DNA of 64,000 bases from Eubacterium_R sp051881135. GTDB lineage: Bacteria; Bacillota; Clostridia; Oscillospirales; Acutalibacteraceae. Below the pieces are notes generated by a model. The model was not told where the DNA came from, searched no databases, and was given only the letters and a program-made list of their open reading frames with translations. The stretch spans positions 71,831-135,830 of the forward strand of contig JBJEPH010000108.1 in the NCBI GenBank assembly GCA_051881135.1, written 5' to 3'. Shown piece by piece: positions 18,305 through 27,300 of this stretch; the stretch's first letter is position 1, and every line of letters begins with the position of its first letter. A program made the position numbers and the translations under genes.

Positions 18305-18646
18305 TTGAACTTTAGTGATAAATTACGCTGCCTTATTGAAGAACGAGGTTTAACACAGAAGCGTGTTGCTAATGACTTAAATATTGCCCCCTCAACTATG
18401 GGTGGATATGTTCAGGGAAGCAGTGAACCGGATTTTGAAACCTTGAAGAGACTCGCATATTATTTTGATGTTTCAACTGATTATCTTTTAAATGTTAAAT
18501 CAAGTAATTGTAACAGCTTTTCTGAGGATGAATTGTTGCGTGTTTTCCGCTCTATGACATCTGAGCAGCAAAAATTATATATTGAGCAAGGTAAGGTGTT
18601 TGTCCGCGCAAATGCTTCTAACATAGAAAATAAAAAATCATCTTAA
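18305..18646 (+). CDS. XRE-family transcriptional regulator
   Basis: A 113-residue regulator with an N-terminal helix-turn-helix (residues 1-62): ERGLTQKRVANDLNIAPST, then GGYVQGSSEPDFETLKRL and FDVSTDYLLN, the usual end of the HTH_3 domain. The C-terminal 45 residues are a short helical tail of the kind used for dimerisation. The start is TTG at 18305, supported by GAGAGGTGA immediately upstream; no in-frame ATG is available. It is transcribed away from the SPFH module and likely controls it and itself. It ends at a bidirectional terminator. Confidence 0.85.
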   Translation: MNFSDKLRCLIEERGLTQKRVANDLNIAPSTMGGYVQGSSEPDFETLKRLAYYFDVSTDYLLNVKSSNCNSFSEDELLRVFRSMTSEQQKLYIEQGKVFVRANASNIENKKSS

Positions 18647-18687
18647 CAGATTTTAATAAGCATTAATATAATTTAACCATTAAAGTA

Positions 18688-18727
18688 AAAATGAAAGCGT
18701 CTCTCAAACGAGAAGCGCTTTCATTTT
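18688..18727. terminator. Bidirectional terminator between XRE gene and sigK
   Basis: The arms AAAATGAAAGCG (18688-18699) and CGCTTTCATTTT (18716-18727) form a 12-bp stem with a small inner TCTC/GAGA hairpin. A/T tracts on both sides allow it to serve the two converging genes. Confidence 0.8.
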
Positions 18728-18764
18728 ATAATTAATTTGAGCTGTTATATTAATACATTATATG

Positions 18765-19448
18765 TTATGTTAGCTGTTTTCTTATATCGGCTAAAACCTT
18801 TTTCTCTATGCGAGAAACATACGAACGGCTTATGTTCAGCCTGTCTGCCACTTCCCTTTGGGTGAGTGGCTTTTTGTTATCGAGTCCGTATCTAAGTATT
18901 ATTATTTCTTTCTCTCTGTCGTCGGGCATATCGTCAATAATTGCCTTGACCTGCTCCCAGCTTGTTTTGATTTCCAGCTCCTCTGCTATATCTCTTTCGT
19001 CGCTTACGATATCCTCTATTGTAAGCGGATTTCCGTCCTTATCCGTATCTATGGCATCGCCTAAAAAGACCTCGGAATTTTGTTTTTTAAGTCCTCTGAA
19101 ATACATCAGTATTTCGTTTTCCACGCATCTTGCGGCATAGGTTGAAAGACGGGTGCCCTTGCTGTAATCAAACGAATCAACGGCCTTAATAAGACCTATT
19201 GTGCCTATTGAGATGAGGTCATCCGAGTCGTTGGTTTTTGAATAATATTTTTTTACAATATGACTGACAAGACGCAGATTTCTTTCTATCAATACCCCAC
19301 GGGCATTCTCGTCGCCGTTTGCCATTTTCTCGATATATTCCTTTTCCTCTTTTTTTGAAAGAGGCTTTGGAAAGCCCGAGCCGTTTTGGATATGAAGAAT
19401 GAACAAAAGCAGGTTTGCGCCTATTGCGCTAAGCAGTGTCGAAAACAT
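18765..19448 (-). CDS. sigK: RNA polymerase sporulation sigma factor SigK (pro-SigK)
   Basis: A 227-residue sigma-70 family factor that drives late mother-cell gene expression in sporulation. Residues 1-20 (MFSTLLSAIGANLLLFILHI) are a hydrophobic pro-sequence like that removed from pro-SigK by intramembrane proteolysis; the mature part follows with FPKPLSKKEEKEYIEKM. Region 2 is NLRLVSHIVKKYY to LISIGTIGLIKAVDSF and region 4 ends in LTQREVADRLNISRSYVSRIEKK. The gene is continuous, without the skin-type insertion found in some Bacillus and Clostridium species. A SigE-like promoter lies just upstream, which fits the expected cascade. Confidence 0.93.
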   Translation of the reverse strand: MFSTLLSAIGANLLLFILHIQNGSGFPKPLSKKEEKEYIEKMANGDENARGVLIERNLRLVSHIVKKYYSKTNDSDDLISIGTIGLIKAVDSFDYSKGTRLSTYAARCVENEILMYFRGLKKQNSEVFLGDAIDTDKDGNPLTIEDIVSDERDIAEELEIKTSWEQVKAIIDDMPDDREKEIIILRYGLDNKKPLTQREVADRLNISRSYVSRIEKKVLADIRKQLT

Positions 19449-19476
19449 AAAATCTCTCCTAAAATCATCTTTGTAA

Positions 19477-19505
19477 ATGGTATGAAGCAGGTTGCTCGGT
19501 TATTC
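19477..19505 (-). promoter_or_regulatory. SigE-type promoter of sigK
   Basis: On the leftward strand the -35-like GAATAAC (19499-19505) and -10-like CATACCAT (19477-19484) are separated by 14 bases. This matches the SigE consensus (KMATATT, 14-15 bases, CATACAHT) at most positions. Initiation would be near 19470, with an AGGAGAG site ahead of the ATG at 19448. Confidence 0.65.
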
Positions 19506-19548
19506 ATTATCAATAAAAAACAAATAGTAATTTTGGGAGGTTGGACAG

Positions 19549-19577
19549 TTGATACAAAATTGCTGTTTTGGTATAAT
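19549..19577 (+). promoter_or_regulatory. Vegetative promoter of GH43 gene
   Basis: TTGATA at 19549-19554 and TATAAT at 19572-19577 are separated by 17 bases. Initiation would be near 19584, leaving a short leader with an AAAGGA site before the ATG at 19609. Confidence 0.8.
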
Positions 19578-19608
19578 ATAACAAATAACAAATAAAAGGA
19601 TAGAGAGA

Positions 19609-22395
19609 ATGAAAAATATGAAAAAGATATTTGCTCTGCTTATGGGAATTATTATTTGCATAACCGTAACGGCGCCCTTATCAGCGTCTGCGCAGGTAAT
19701 AAATCCGATAGTTGAATACACCTTTGAAAATGACACAACGGCAAGAATTTCAAACACTGCCACGGGCGGAAGCTCGGATAATTATGCCACATTAAAGGCT
19801 AACGCAAAAATAGTGAACGACTCGGCAAGAGGCAGGGTTTTATATCTTGACGGAACAAACGGCACATATATGGAGCTGAAGCAGGGCCTGTTCGACGGCA
19901 GAGATGAAATGACAATTACAATGGATGTAAAATCTATGCTTGACGACGGTAATTTCTTCACCTTTGCATACGGTGCAGACAACACCAAATATGCCTTTTT
20001 GAGAGTACGCGGATATGAAACCTGCTTTATTGTTTCAAGAAACGGCAATGCAGACGAAAACTATGCAGGCGGATTGAAGGCAAGAACGGGAAAATGGCAC
20101 ACAATTACAACGGTTATAAGCAACGGCGCAACATATCTTTATGTCAACGGTGTAAAAATTGCCGACGGAATGAGAAATGACGCAGGAATAACCACAACAG
20201 AGCTTGGCGAAAACCTAAAGGGATATATAGGAAAATCCTTTTATGACGGAGATTTATATTTTAAAGGCTACTATGACAACATAAGGATTTACGACAGGGC
20301 ATTAAGCGACAGCGAGGTAACGGAAAGTGTTGCTGACAGAGCTCCTTTAATCAGCTCTGCAATTATCGGCACAACGGTTGACAAGAGCAGCAAGGGTACG
20401 GATAATCACACCTCGGCAGGTGCGATAATTGATAATGAGGCATTAACCATAACGCCCTATGTTAAGCCTGCTGCCGACCTAAAATCGCTTCCTATGACTA
20501 TTAGCTGTATAAGCGATGCCTGCACGATAAAGGTTAACGGTGCAGATTTTAAAAACGGCTCAAATATTGATTTAACATCCGACAAAAAGCTTTCCGTAAC
20601 CTACAAAGACAGAACGCAAGCATACACGATAAAGGCGGCGCAGGTGGCTTATAATCCTGCACTTCCCGGACAGTATGCCGACCCCGATATAGATTATTTT
20701 GACGGAAAATACTGGATGTTTCCCACCACGGACGGCTACGATTGGTGGTCGGGCACTCAATTCCACGCATTTTCATCAAATGATTTGCAGACCTGGACGG
20801 ACGAGGGCGTTGTTTTGGATGTTGCCGACAAGGAGCCGGGATTAAACGCAAAGGGCGTTCAAATTGCTTCGTGTCCTTGGTCCAACGTCAACGCTTGGGC
20901 GCCCTCAATAGAAGCGAAAAACGGAAAATACTATTTATATTTCTGTGCAAACTATGTTAAAACAAACCGTATGGCAATCGGCGTTGCAGTTGCTGATAAT
21001 CCGGCAGGTCCCTACACGGTTAAGGAAACCCCTTTGATTTCCGACGATACACCCGTTGATGCGAACACTCCTTTATATGCCAACGGCGACACTAAAAACG
21101 AAATTGACGCAACCTTTAGGGGACAAACCATAGATCCGTCCATCTTCACGGAGGATGACGGCACATCGTATATTCTTTTCGGCAACGGCACACCTGCTAT
21201 GCTTAAGCTTAACGAGGATATGATGAGCGTTGATGTTAACAGCTATGCAAGAGTTAATCAGGGCTACGGTCTTCCTAATTTCTGCGAATCGGTATATTGT
21301 GTTAAGCGAAACGGAATTTATCACTTTACCTGGAGCTGCTTCGGAACGGATGATGAGAGATATTCTGTGGGCTACGGCACGGCAACATCTTTGAAGGGCA
21401 GAGTTACATACCGATATACGCTGATGAAGGAAAACGAAGACATCGGAGCGTTATGTACTGCGCATCAATCCATTGTTTACCGTAAGGATATAGACAAATG
21501 CTACATTGCATACCATAGATTTTATACCCCTTTGGGAATTTATACCGACCAATACGGAAAGCACAGAGAAGCCTGTGTTGACGAAATAAAGTTTGACTCC
21601 AACGGATTAATGAAGAAAACAACGCCTACGATGATAGGCATTACGAAGCCTGCCTCCGACTTGGTTGTTACGCTTTCGGCAACCTCATATACCTATAACG
21701 GTACAGCAAAAAAGCCGACGGTAACAGTTAAGGAAAAGAACGGAAGCGTTATTCCTAAAACAAGCTACACGGTCAGCTATGCAAACAATGTATCGGCAGG
21801 TACGGCAAGCGTAACGGTTAAGGTAAACTGCAAATATTCCGGAACTGTCACAAAAAAATTCACGATAAAGCCAAAGGATGCAACAGGCTTCAATTGCACA
21901 TTATCAAGCACCTCTTACACCTATAACGGAAGCTTGAAAAAGCCTACCGTTACGGTTAAAAGCGCTAACGGTGTAAAGCTAAGCACGTCAAATTATACCG
22001 TAACATACTCTAATAATAAGTATGTCGGCAAAGCAACGGCAACCGTAAAATTCAAGGGCAATTATACAGGCACGATAAAGAAGACCTTTACCGTTAAGCC
22101 TAAGGGAACAAGCATTGCCTCCCTTTCTGCCGGAAGCAAAAGGTTTACTGTAAAATGGAAAAAGCAGTCAACCCAAACAACAGGATATCAAATTCAGTAT
22201 TCCACAAGCAGTAAATTCTCCTCAAATACCACCAAAACCGTAAACATATCAAAAAACAGCACCACATCAAAAACCGTTTCCAAGCTAAAGGCAAAGAAAA
22301 AATATTATGTAAGAATAAGAACCTATAAGACCGTAAACGGAACAAAATATTATTCGGCGTGGAGCGGATATAAGTCGGTTACAACAAAAAAATAA
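19609..22395 (+). CDS. Secreted modular GH43-family glycosidase (LamG, GH43, Ig-like x2, FN3)
   Basis: A 928-residue exported enzyme. A signal peptide (about 1-28, ending SASAQ) is followed by a LamG/concanavalin A-like carbohydrate-binding domain (about 32-235), a short all-beta linker, and a five-bladed GH43 catalytic domain (about 345-680). The three GH43 acidic residues are visible: Asp358 in QYADPDID, Asp509 in TIDPSIF and Glu560 in FCESV. Two Ig-like repeats with the TYNG-KKPTVTV pattern start near 685 and 760, and an FN3 domain runs from about 835. Alpha-L-arabinofuranosidase or beta-xylosidase activity on plant arabinoxylan is likely. No anchor motif is seen, so it may be released or held through the repeats. 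Confidence 0.85.
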   Translation: MKNMKKIFALLMGIIICITVTAPLSASAQVINPIVEYTFENDTTARISNTATGGSSDNYATLKANAKIVNDSARGRVLYLDGTNGTYMELKQGLFDGRDEMTITMDVKSMLDDGNFFTFAYGADNTKYAFLRVRGYETCFIVSRNGNADENYAGGLKARTGKWHTITTVISNGATYLYVNGVKIADGMRNDAGITTTELGENLKGYIGKSFYDGDLYFKGYYDNIRIYDRALSDSEVTESVADRAPLISSAIIGTTVDKSSKGTDNHTSAGAIIDNEALTITPYVKPAADLKSLPMTISCISDACTIKVNGADFKNGSNIDLTSDKKLSVTYKDRTQAYTIKAAQVAYNPALPGQYADPDIDYFDGKYWMFPTTDGYDWWSGTQFHAFSSNDLQTWTDEGVVLDVADKEPGLNAKGVQIASCPWSNVNAWAPSIEAKNGKYYLYFCANYVKTNRMAIGVAVADNPAGPYTVKETPLISDDTPVDANTPLYANGDTKNEIDATFRGQTIDPSIFTEDDGTSYILFGNGTPAMLKLNEDMMSVDVNSYARVNQGYGLPNFCESVYCVKRNGIYHFTWSCFGTDDERYSVGYGTATSLKGRVTYRYTLMKENEDIGALCTAHQSIVYRKDIDKCYIAYHRFYTPLGIYTDQYGKHREACVDEIKFDSNGLMKKTTPTMIGITKPASDLVVTLSATSYTYNGTAKKPTVTVKEKNGSVIPKTSYTVSYANNVSAGTASVTVKVNCKYSGTVTKKFTIKPKDATGFNCTLSSTSYTYNGSLKKPTVTVKSANGVKLSTSNYTVTYSNNKYVGKATATVKFKGNYTGTIKKTFTVKPKGTSIASLSAGSKRFTVKWKKQSTQTTGYQIQYSTSSKFSSNTTKTVNISKNSTTSKTVSKLKAKKKYYVRIRTYKTVNGTKYYSAWSGYKSVTTKK

Positions 22396-22405
22396 ATATA
22401 CAAAT

Positions 22406-22436
22406 AAAAAATGCCTGCGCTTTGCAGGCATTTTTT
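22406..22436. terminator. Bidirectional terminator between GH43 gene and bioY
   Basis: ATGCCTGC (22411-22418) pairs with GCAGGCAT (22424-22431) around a five-base loop, flanked by A and T runs of six on both sides. It ends both converging transcripts. Confidence 0.9.
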
Positions 22437-22450
22437 ACATCAGGAATTCA

Positions 22451-23008
22451 TTATTTTACATGCTTTTTCAATCTGTTAACAAGAACGGACGCTACTGCTA
22501 TCTTAACAGCGTCGGGTATCAAATACGGGAATACGCAGAGGGTTAAAACATTAAGCACGGTTTTGGGGCTATCGCTGTTTACAAACGCGATATAAAACCA
22601 GCACGTACCGAATGCATAGCAAACCAAAATTCCGACAACCATAGCAAGAATAACAGACCATAGCTTGCCCTTAACCCTGTCGCTTACAATTCCGACAATA
22701 AGCGCAGTAAACAAAAAGCCTACGATATATCCGCCTGTGGGGCCGCCGAGAACGCCGATACCTGCCTTAAAGCCGGAAAAAACTGGCACTCCTATTGCAC
22801 CGAGCAAAATATATACAACAACGGATAATGTTCCCCTTTTCCATCCAAAAAGACCTGCAACAATGCACACAGCCATTGTCTGAAGTGTGATAGGGATGCT
22901 TCCAACTGGAATTGATATCCACGAGCAAACTGCGATAATTGCCGCCGACATTCCTATGTAGATTAAATCAATAAGCTTAAAGCCGCTTTTCTTTTTTGTG
23001 TTTTCCAT
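22451..23008 (-). CDS. bioY: Biotin transporter substrate-binding subunit BioY
   Basis: BioY is the membrane S component of the biotin ECF transporter. The 185-residue protein has six hydrophobic segments and the family blocks GSIPITLQTMAV and GPTGGYIVGFLF. No ATPase or EcfT gene is beside it, so it presumably shares a general ECF module encoded elsewhere, or works alone at high biotin. The gene has its own promoter, overlapped by a BirA-type operator, so expression should be repressed when biotin is plentiful. The ATG is preceded by GAAAGGAG. Confidence 0.95.
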   Translation of the reverse strand: MENTKKKSGFKLIDLIYIGMSAAIIAVCSWISIPVGSIPITLQTMAVCIVAGLFGWKRGTLSVVVYILLGAIGVPVFSGFKAGIGVLGGPTGGYIVGFLFTALIVGIVSDRVKGKLWSVILAMVVGILVCYAFGTCWFYIAFVNSDSPKTVLNVLTLCVFPYLIPDAVKIAVASVLVNRLKKHVK

Positions 23009-23033
23009 AACGAGCTCCTTTCATATCGCTGAT

Positions 23034-23062
23034 AATATATCACATCTAAACGGTATTGTCAA
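23034..23062 (-). promoter_or_regulatory. bioY promoter
   Basis: On the leftward strand, TTGACA (23057-23062) and TATATT (23034-23039) are separated by 17 bases. The -35 lies inside the left half of the BirA operator. Confidence 0.85.
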
Positions 23063-23088
23063 CCTATTTTTTGTCATTAGTTTACAAT
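23055..23088. promoter_or_regulatory. BirA (biotin repressor) operator
   Basis: Two half sites, TTGTCAACC at 23056-23064 and AGTTTACAA at 23079-23087, are arranged as an inverted repeat with a 14-base spacer, flanked by A and T. This fits the Gram-positive BirA consensus TTGTNAAC-N14/16-GTTNACAA. It covers the bioY -35 and ends seven bases before the -35 of the divergent acyltransferase gene. Confidence 0.85.
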
Positions 23089-23094
23089 TATGAT

Positions 23095-23123
23095 TTGACA
23101 ATACAAATAATAAATGCTAATAT
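23095..23123 (+). promoter_or_regulatory. Promoter of leaderless acyltransferase gene
   Basis: TTGACA at 23095-23100 and TAATAT at 23118-23123 are separated by 17 bases. The ATG at 23130 follows the -10 by exactly six bases, so initiation is predicted at the A of the start codon. Confidence 0.8.
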
Positions 23124-23129
23124 GAAATT

Positions 23130-23933
23130 ATGGAAGATTTAGTTGAAAAATTAGGCTTTGACAGAGAGCTTGCAGGCTCGCTTGAAGCATTAACCGAAAA
23201 GAAAAAGAGCCAAATTTGCAGGCTTTCCGAAAAATGCAGGAGCAGTGGCTTTAAGGCATTAAAAAAGGAAAGCGATCTAATGAAGCTTGCAGTATGTCTG
23301 GATTATGCCAAATACACAAGAGAGCTGTACAAGGAGCGTAACATTGACGACGAAATATTTTACGACACGCTTGGCGACATTGTGATTTGGTGCGAAAACA
23401 ACGGCAACAGGGGCTTAAAAAATATTATGTGGATAAAAAACCACCTTAATGCCGAATTGTTTAGAATAGGCCGACTGCAATTTCAGCTCTTTACAAATAC
23501 ATATATGCTGTTGAATTACAGCAAGCTTCCCTTTAATTACGGGGATAAAATGATATTTATACATATCCCGCAGGGCGAGAAGCTGATTTATGAGGATTGT
23601 GTTAAATCAATTGCTATGGCAAAGGAATTTTTCGCAAAGCATTTCCCCGAATATGAATACAAATTCTTTTTCTGCGAAAGCTGGCTTTTATTTGAGGACA
23701 ACAAGCGCTTTATGAAGCCGTCAAGCAATATTTTGCAATTTCAAACACTATTTGAAATTATATCAAGCATAAAAATTGAACAACAGGCAATAGAAAGAAT
23801 ATTCGGCAAGCGACACATAATAAAAGCCCGATATCCCGAAAAAACCTCGCTTCAGAAAAGCGCTAAGGAATATCTAAGAAAAGGCAATAAAATGGGCATC
23901 GGAATAGGAATAATCAATAAAGATTATATATAA
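23130..23933 (+). CDS. Acyltransferase-domain protein (NAT_N/GNAT_C type)
   Basis: A 267-residue cytosolic protein resembling the two-part acyltransferase family of gut Firmicutes, with a helical N-terminal NAT_N-like half (about 1-125, including IFYDTLGDIVIWCE) and a GNAT-like C-terminal half (about 125-245, with FRIGRLQFQLF, IHIPQGEKL and CESWLLFEDN). The substrate is unknown. The start at 23130 appears to be leaderless: there is no Shine-Dalgarno sequence and no alternative in-frame ATG for 49 codons, and two nearby ATGs are out of frame. A YbjQ-family gene follows after 21 bases. The gene is divergent from bioY. Confidence 0.75.
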   Translation: MEDLVEKLGFDRELAGSLEALTEKKKSQICRLSEKCRSSGFKALKKESDLMKLAVCLDYAKYTRELYKERNIDDEIFYDTLGDIVIWCENNGNRGLKNIMWIKNHLNAELFRIGRLQFQLFTNTYMLLNYSKLPFNYGDKMIFIHIPQGEKLIYEDCVKSIAMAKEFFAKHFPEYEYKFFFCESWLLFEDNKRFMKPSSNILQFQTLFEIISSIKIEQQAIERIFGKRHIIKARYPEKTSLQKSAKEYLRKGNKMGIGIGIINKDYI

Positions 23934-23954
23934 AACAAAAAAGGAGAAATCATT

Positions 23955-24266
23955 ATGTTAGTAGTAACAACAGAAACAATCAGCGGAAAGAACATTCAAC
24001 ATTTGGGAATAGTTTCCGGAAACACTGTGCGTTCTAAAAACGTTGTAAAGGATTTCGGCGCAGGAATGAAATCCATCGTGGGCGGTGAGCTTGTTTCCTA
24101 TCAAAAAATGCTTGCAGAAGCCCGTGATATTGCTCTGCAAAGAATGATTGAACAGGCACACGCAATGGGCGCCGACGCAGTTGTAAATGTAAGATTTTCA
24201 AGCTCTGCAATTGTTCAGGGCGCTGCTGAAATAGTTGCTTCAGGCACAGCTGTAAAATTTGTTTAA
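23955..24266 (+). CDS. YbjQ/UPF0145 family protein
   Basis: A 103-residue protein with the full YbjQ (UPF0145) fold: it opens VTTETISGKNI and carries VRSKNVVKDFGAG, GGELVSYQKML and AMGADAVVNVRF, the conserved glycine-rich and Ala-Asp-Ala positions. Members form homopentamers and have been called heavy-metal-binding, but a physiological role is not established. It is the second gene of the acyltransferase operon, with an AAGGAG site, and ends at a strong terminator. Confidence 0.88.
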   Translation: MLVVTTETISGKNIQHLGIVSGNTVRSKNVVKDFGAGMKSIVGGELVSYQKMLAEARDIALQRMIEQAHAMGADAVVNVRFSSSAIVQGAAEIVASGTAVKFV

Positions 24267-24285
24267 CAACAGTATAGCAACAATT

Positions 24286-24318
24286 AAAGCCTCCTATGAA
24301 AAAACTTAGGAGGCTTTT
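24286..24318. terminator. Bidirectional terminator between YbjQ gene and PFOR
   Basis: AAAGCCTCCTA (24286-24296) pairs with TAGGAGGCTTT (24307-24317). A T run follows rightward and an A/T-rich tract follows leftward. Confidence 0.85.
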
Positions 24319-24329
24319 GTTAGTTACTG

Positions 24330-27300
24330 TTAGTCCTGTGCAGGAGCATAGTAGTCAACAAGCTTTGCAAGCTTATTATACTTTTCAATAGAGTTCTCTG
24401 CGGCAATAGCAAACAGTTCTTCTGCCTTGCCCGGGAAGCTTCTCTTAAGAGCTGAATATCTTGTTTCGCCCTCGATAAATTCTACATAATCTGCAGTAGG
24501 AGCCTTAGAATCGAGTGAGAACGGATTCTTGCCCTCTGCGATAAGTGCAGGATTGTAACGGAACAGATTCCAGTATCCGGCCATAACAGCCTTCTTCTGC
24601 TCAGCCTGATTGAACGGCATCTTGATACCGTGGTTGATACAAGGAGCGTAGCAGATAACGATAGAAGGACCGTTGTATGCAGCAGCCTCCTGGAATGCTT
24701 TTAAGCATTGGTTAGCGTTAGCACCCATAGCAACCTGTGCAACATATACATAGCCGTAGGACATAGCGATTTGAGCCAAATCCTTCTTCTTAACAACCTT
24801 ACCTGATGCGGCAAACTTAGCAACTGCACCTGTTGGAGTAGCCTTTGAAGCCTGACCGCCTGTGTTTGAGTAAACCTCTGTATCAAATACTACGATATTA
24901 ACATCCTCGTTTGAAGCAAGAACATGGTCAAGACCGCCGAAGCCGATATCGTAAGCCCAACCGTCACCACCGAAGATGAATTGATACTTCTTAGCGGCAT
25001 AATCTGCATCCTTAAGGAAGTCCTCGGCAGCGTCAGCAGCCTCGCCTGTAAGGTTAGCAGACTTAAGAGCGGCGATAAGAGCCTTTGCGTCAGCCTCGTT
25101 CTTTTCTGCATCCTCGTAGGTTGCAAGCCAAGCGTCAGCCTCAGCTACGCCTGCCTTTGAAAGAACCTCGGCATCAGCGGCAAGTCTTTCTCTGATTTGC
25201 TTTTGAGCAAGATACATACCGTAACCGAACTCTGCATTATCCTCAAACAATGAGTTTGACCATGCAGGACCGTGACCGTTTTTATCAACTGTATAAGGAG
25301 TTGAAGGAGCGGAACCACCCCAAATTGATGAACAACCTGTTGCATTTGCAATGTACATCTTGTCGCCGTAAAGCTGAGTAACAAGCTTTGCGTAAGGTGT
25401 TTCACCACAGCCTGCGCAAGCGCCTGAGAATTCGAGATAAGGCTTTCTGAACTGTACGCCGATTGTGTTAGGTGTGAGAACCTCCGGCTTAGCAGGAGTA
25501 TCAACAAGAGCGTCAAACGACTTTTGAACACCAAGCTGTGAAGCGATTGGCTTCATTGTAAGTGACTTTGTAGGACAAACATTTGCGCAAGAGCCGCATC
25601 CTGTACAGTCGAGAGCTGATACGATGAGAGCAAATTGGTAATCTGTTCTCTTATGCTTAATCATTGTTGTTCCTTCAGGAGCCGCAGCTGCTTCATCAGC
25701 ATCCAAGCAGATAGGTCTGATAACAGCGTGAGGGCAAACCATTGAACACATATTACACTGTGCACACTTTGTAGGATTCCATTCCGGAACTGCGATAGCG
25801 ATACCTCTCTTTTCAAATGCAGCAGAGCCTTGAGGATATACACCGTCTGCACTGTCAACAAATGCAGATACAGGAAGGTCGTCACCGTGAAGTCTGCCTA
25901 CCGGGTCAAGAATATTCTTAACAAATGCCTTCATTTCAGGTCTGTCTGTATCAACAACAAGCTCTCTGTCCTCATCAACAGCATCCTTCCAGGAAGCAGG
26001 AACATCAATTTTAACAACTTCCTTAGAGCCTCTGTCAATACCGTTGCAGTTTGCATTTACGATAGCCTCGCCCTTCTTTGAGAACTTAGCAACAACCTTT
26101 TCCTTCATATATCCGATTGCTTCATCAACAGGAAGAATTCCGCTGATTGTGAAGAATGCAGACTGAAGAATTGTTGAAGCTCTGCCCGGAAGACCAACCT
26201 CCTCGGCAATTTTGATACCGTTGATTGTGTAGAAATTGATATCGTTTTCTGCAATGTATCTCTTCATAGAAGCAGGAAGCTGTGCGTCAAGCTCCTCAGG
26301 TGACCAAATGCAGTTAAGAAGGAATGTGCCGCCCGGTACAAGATCCTGTACCATATCATACTTTGTAACATATGAAGGGTTGTGGCAGGCAACAAAGTTT
26401 GCCTTATTGATAAGATATGTAGAGGTAATCGGTGATGAGCCGAAACGAAGGTGGGATACTGTGATACCGCCCGACTTCTTTGAATCGTAGAAGAAGTAGC
26501 CCTGTGCATACATATCTGTGTGGTCGCCGATAATCTTGATAGAGTCCTTATTAGCACCTACCGTACCGTCTGAGCCAAGTCCCCAGAACTTACATGATGT
26601 TGTGCCTGCAGGAGTTGTGTCAGGAGTTTCGGTGATAGGCAGTGAAAGATTTGTAACGTCGTCATTAATTGAAAGAGCAAAGGTCTTCTTTGGCTGAGCG
26701 GCGTTCATATTTGCATATACAGCGATAATATGTGCAGGAAGTGTATCCTTTGAGCCTAAGCCGTAACGACCGCCGTAAACAGGAACGCTGTCAAACTTTG
26801 AGCCCTTGAGTGCTGCAACAACATCAAGATAAAGCGGCTCGCCGAGTGCGCCCGGCTCCTTTGTTCTGTCGATAACGGAAATGCACTTAACGCTGTCGGG
26901 AATTGAATTAACAAGATGCTCAACAGAGAACGGTCTGTAAAGGTGAACGCAAATCATACCAACCTTTTCGCCTCTTGCGTTAAGGAAATCCACTGTTTCC
27001 TTAATTGTGTCGCAAACAGAGCCCATAGCAACGATAATTCTGTCTGCATCCGGAGCACCGTAGTAGTTGAACGGCTTATAGTCTGTTCCGAGCTTTTCGT
27101 TAACCTTATTCATATACATCTCGGTAGCAGCAACAGCGTCGTTGTAGTATTTGTTACAAGCCTCTCTGTGCTGGAAGAAGATGTCGGAGTTTTCTGCCGA
27201 ACCGCGAAGAACGGGCCTTTCGGGATTTAATGCTCTTGCTCTGAAATCTGCAACATCCTGCATATCAATCATTTCTCTGAGGTCCTCATAATCCCAAACC

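Noticed and set aside
18765..19448. skin-type element in sigK
   Set aside because: The reading frame is continuous from pro-sequence to region 4.
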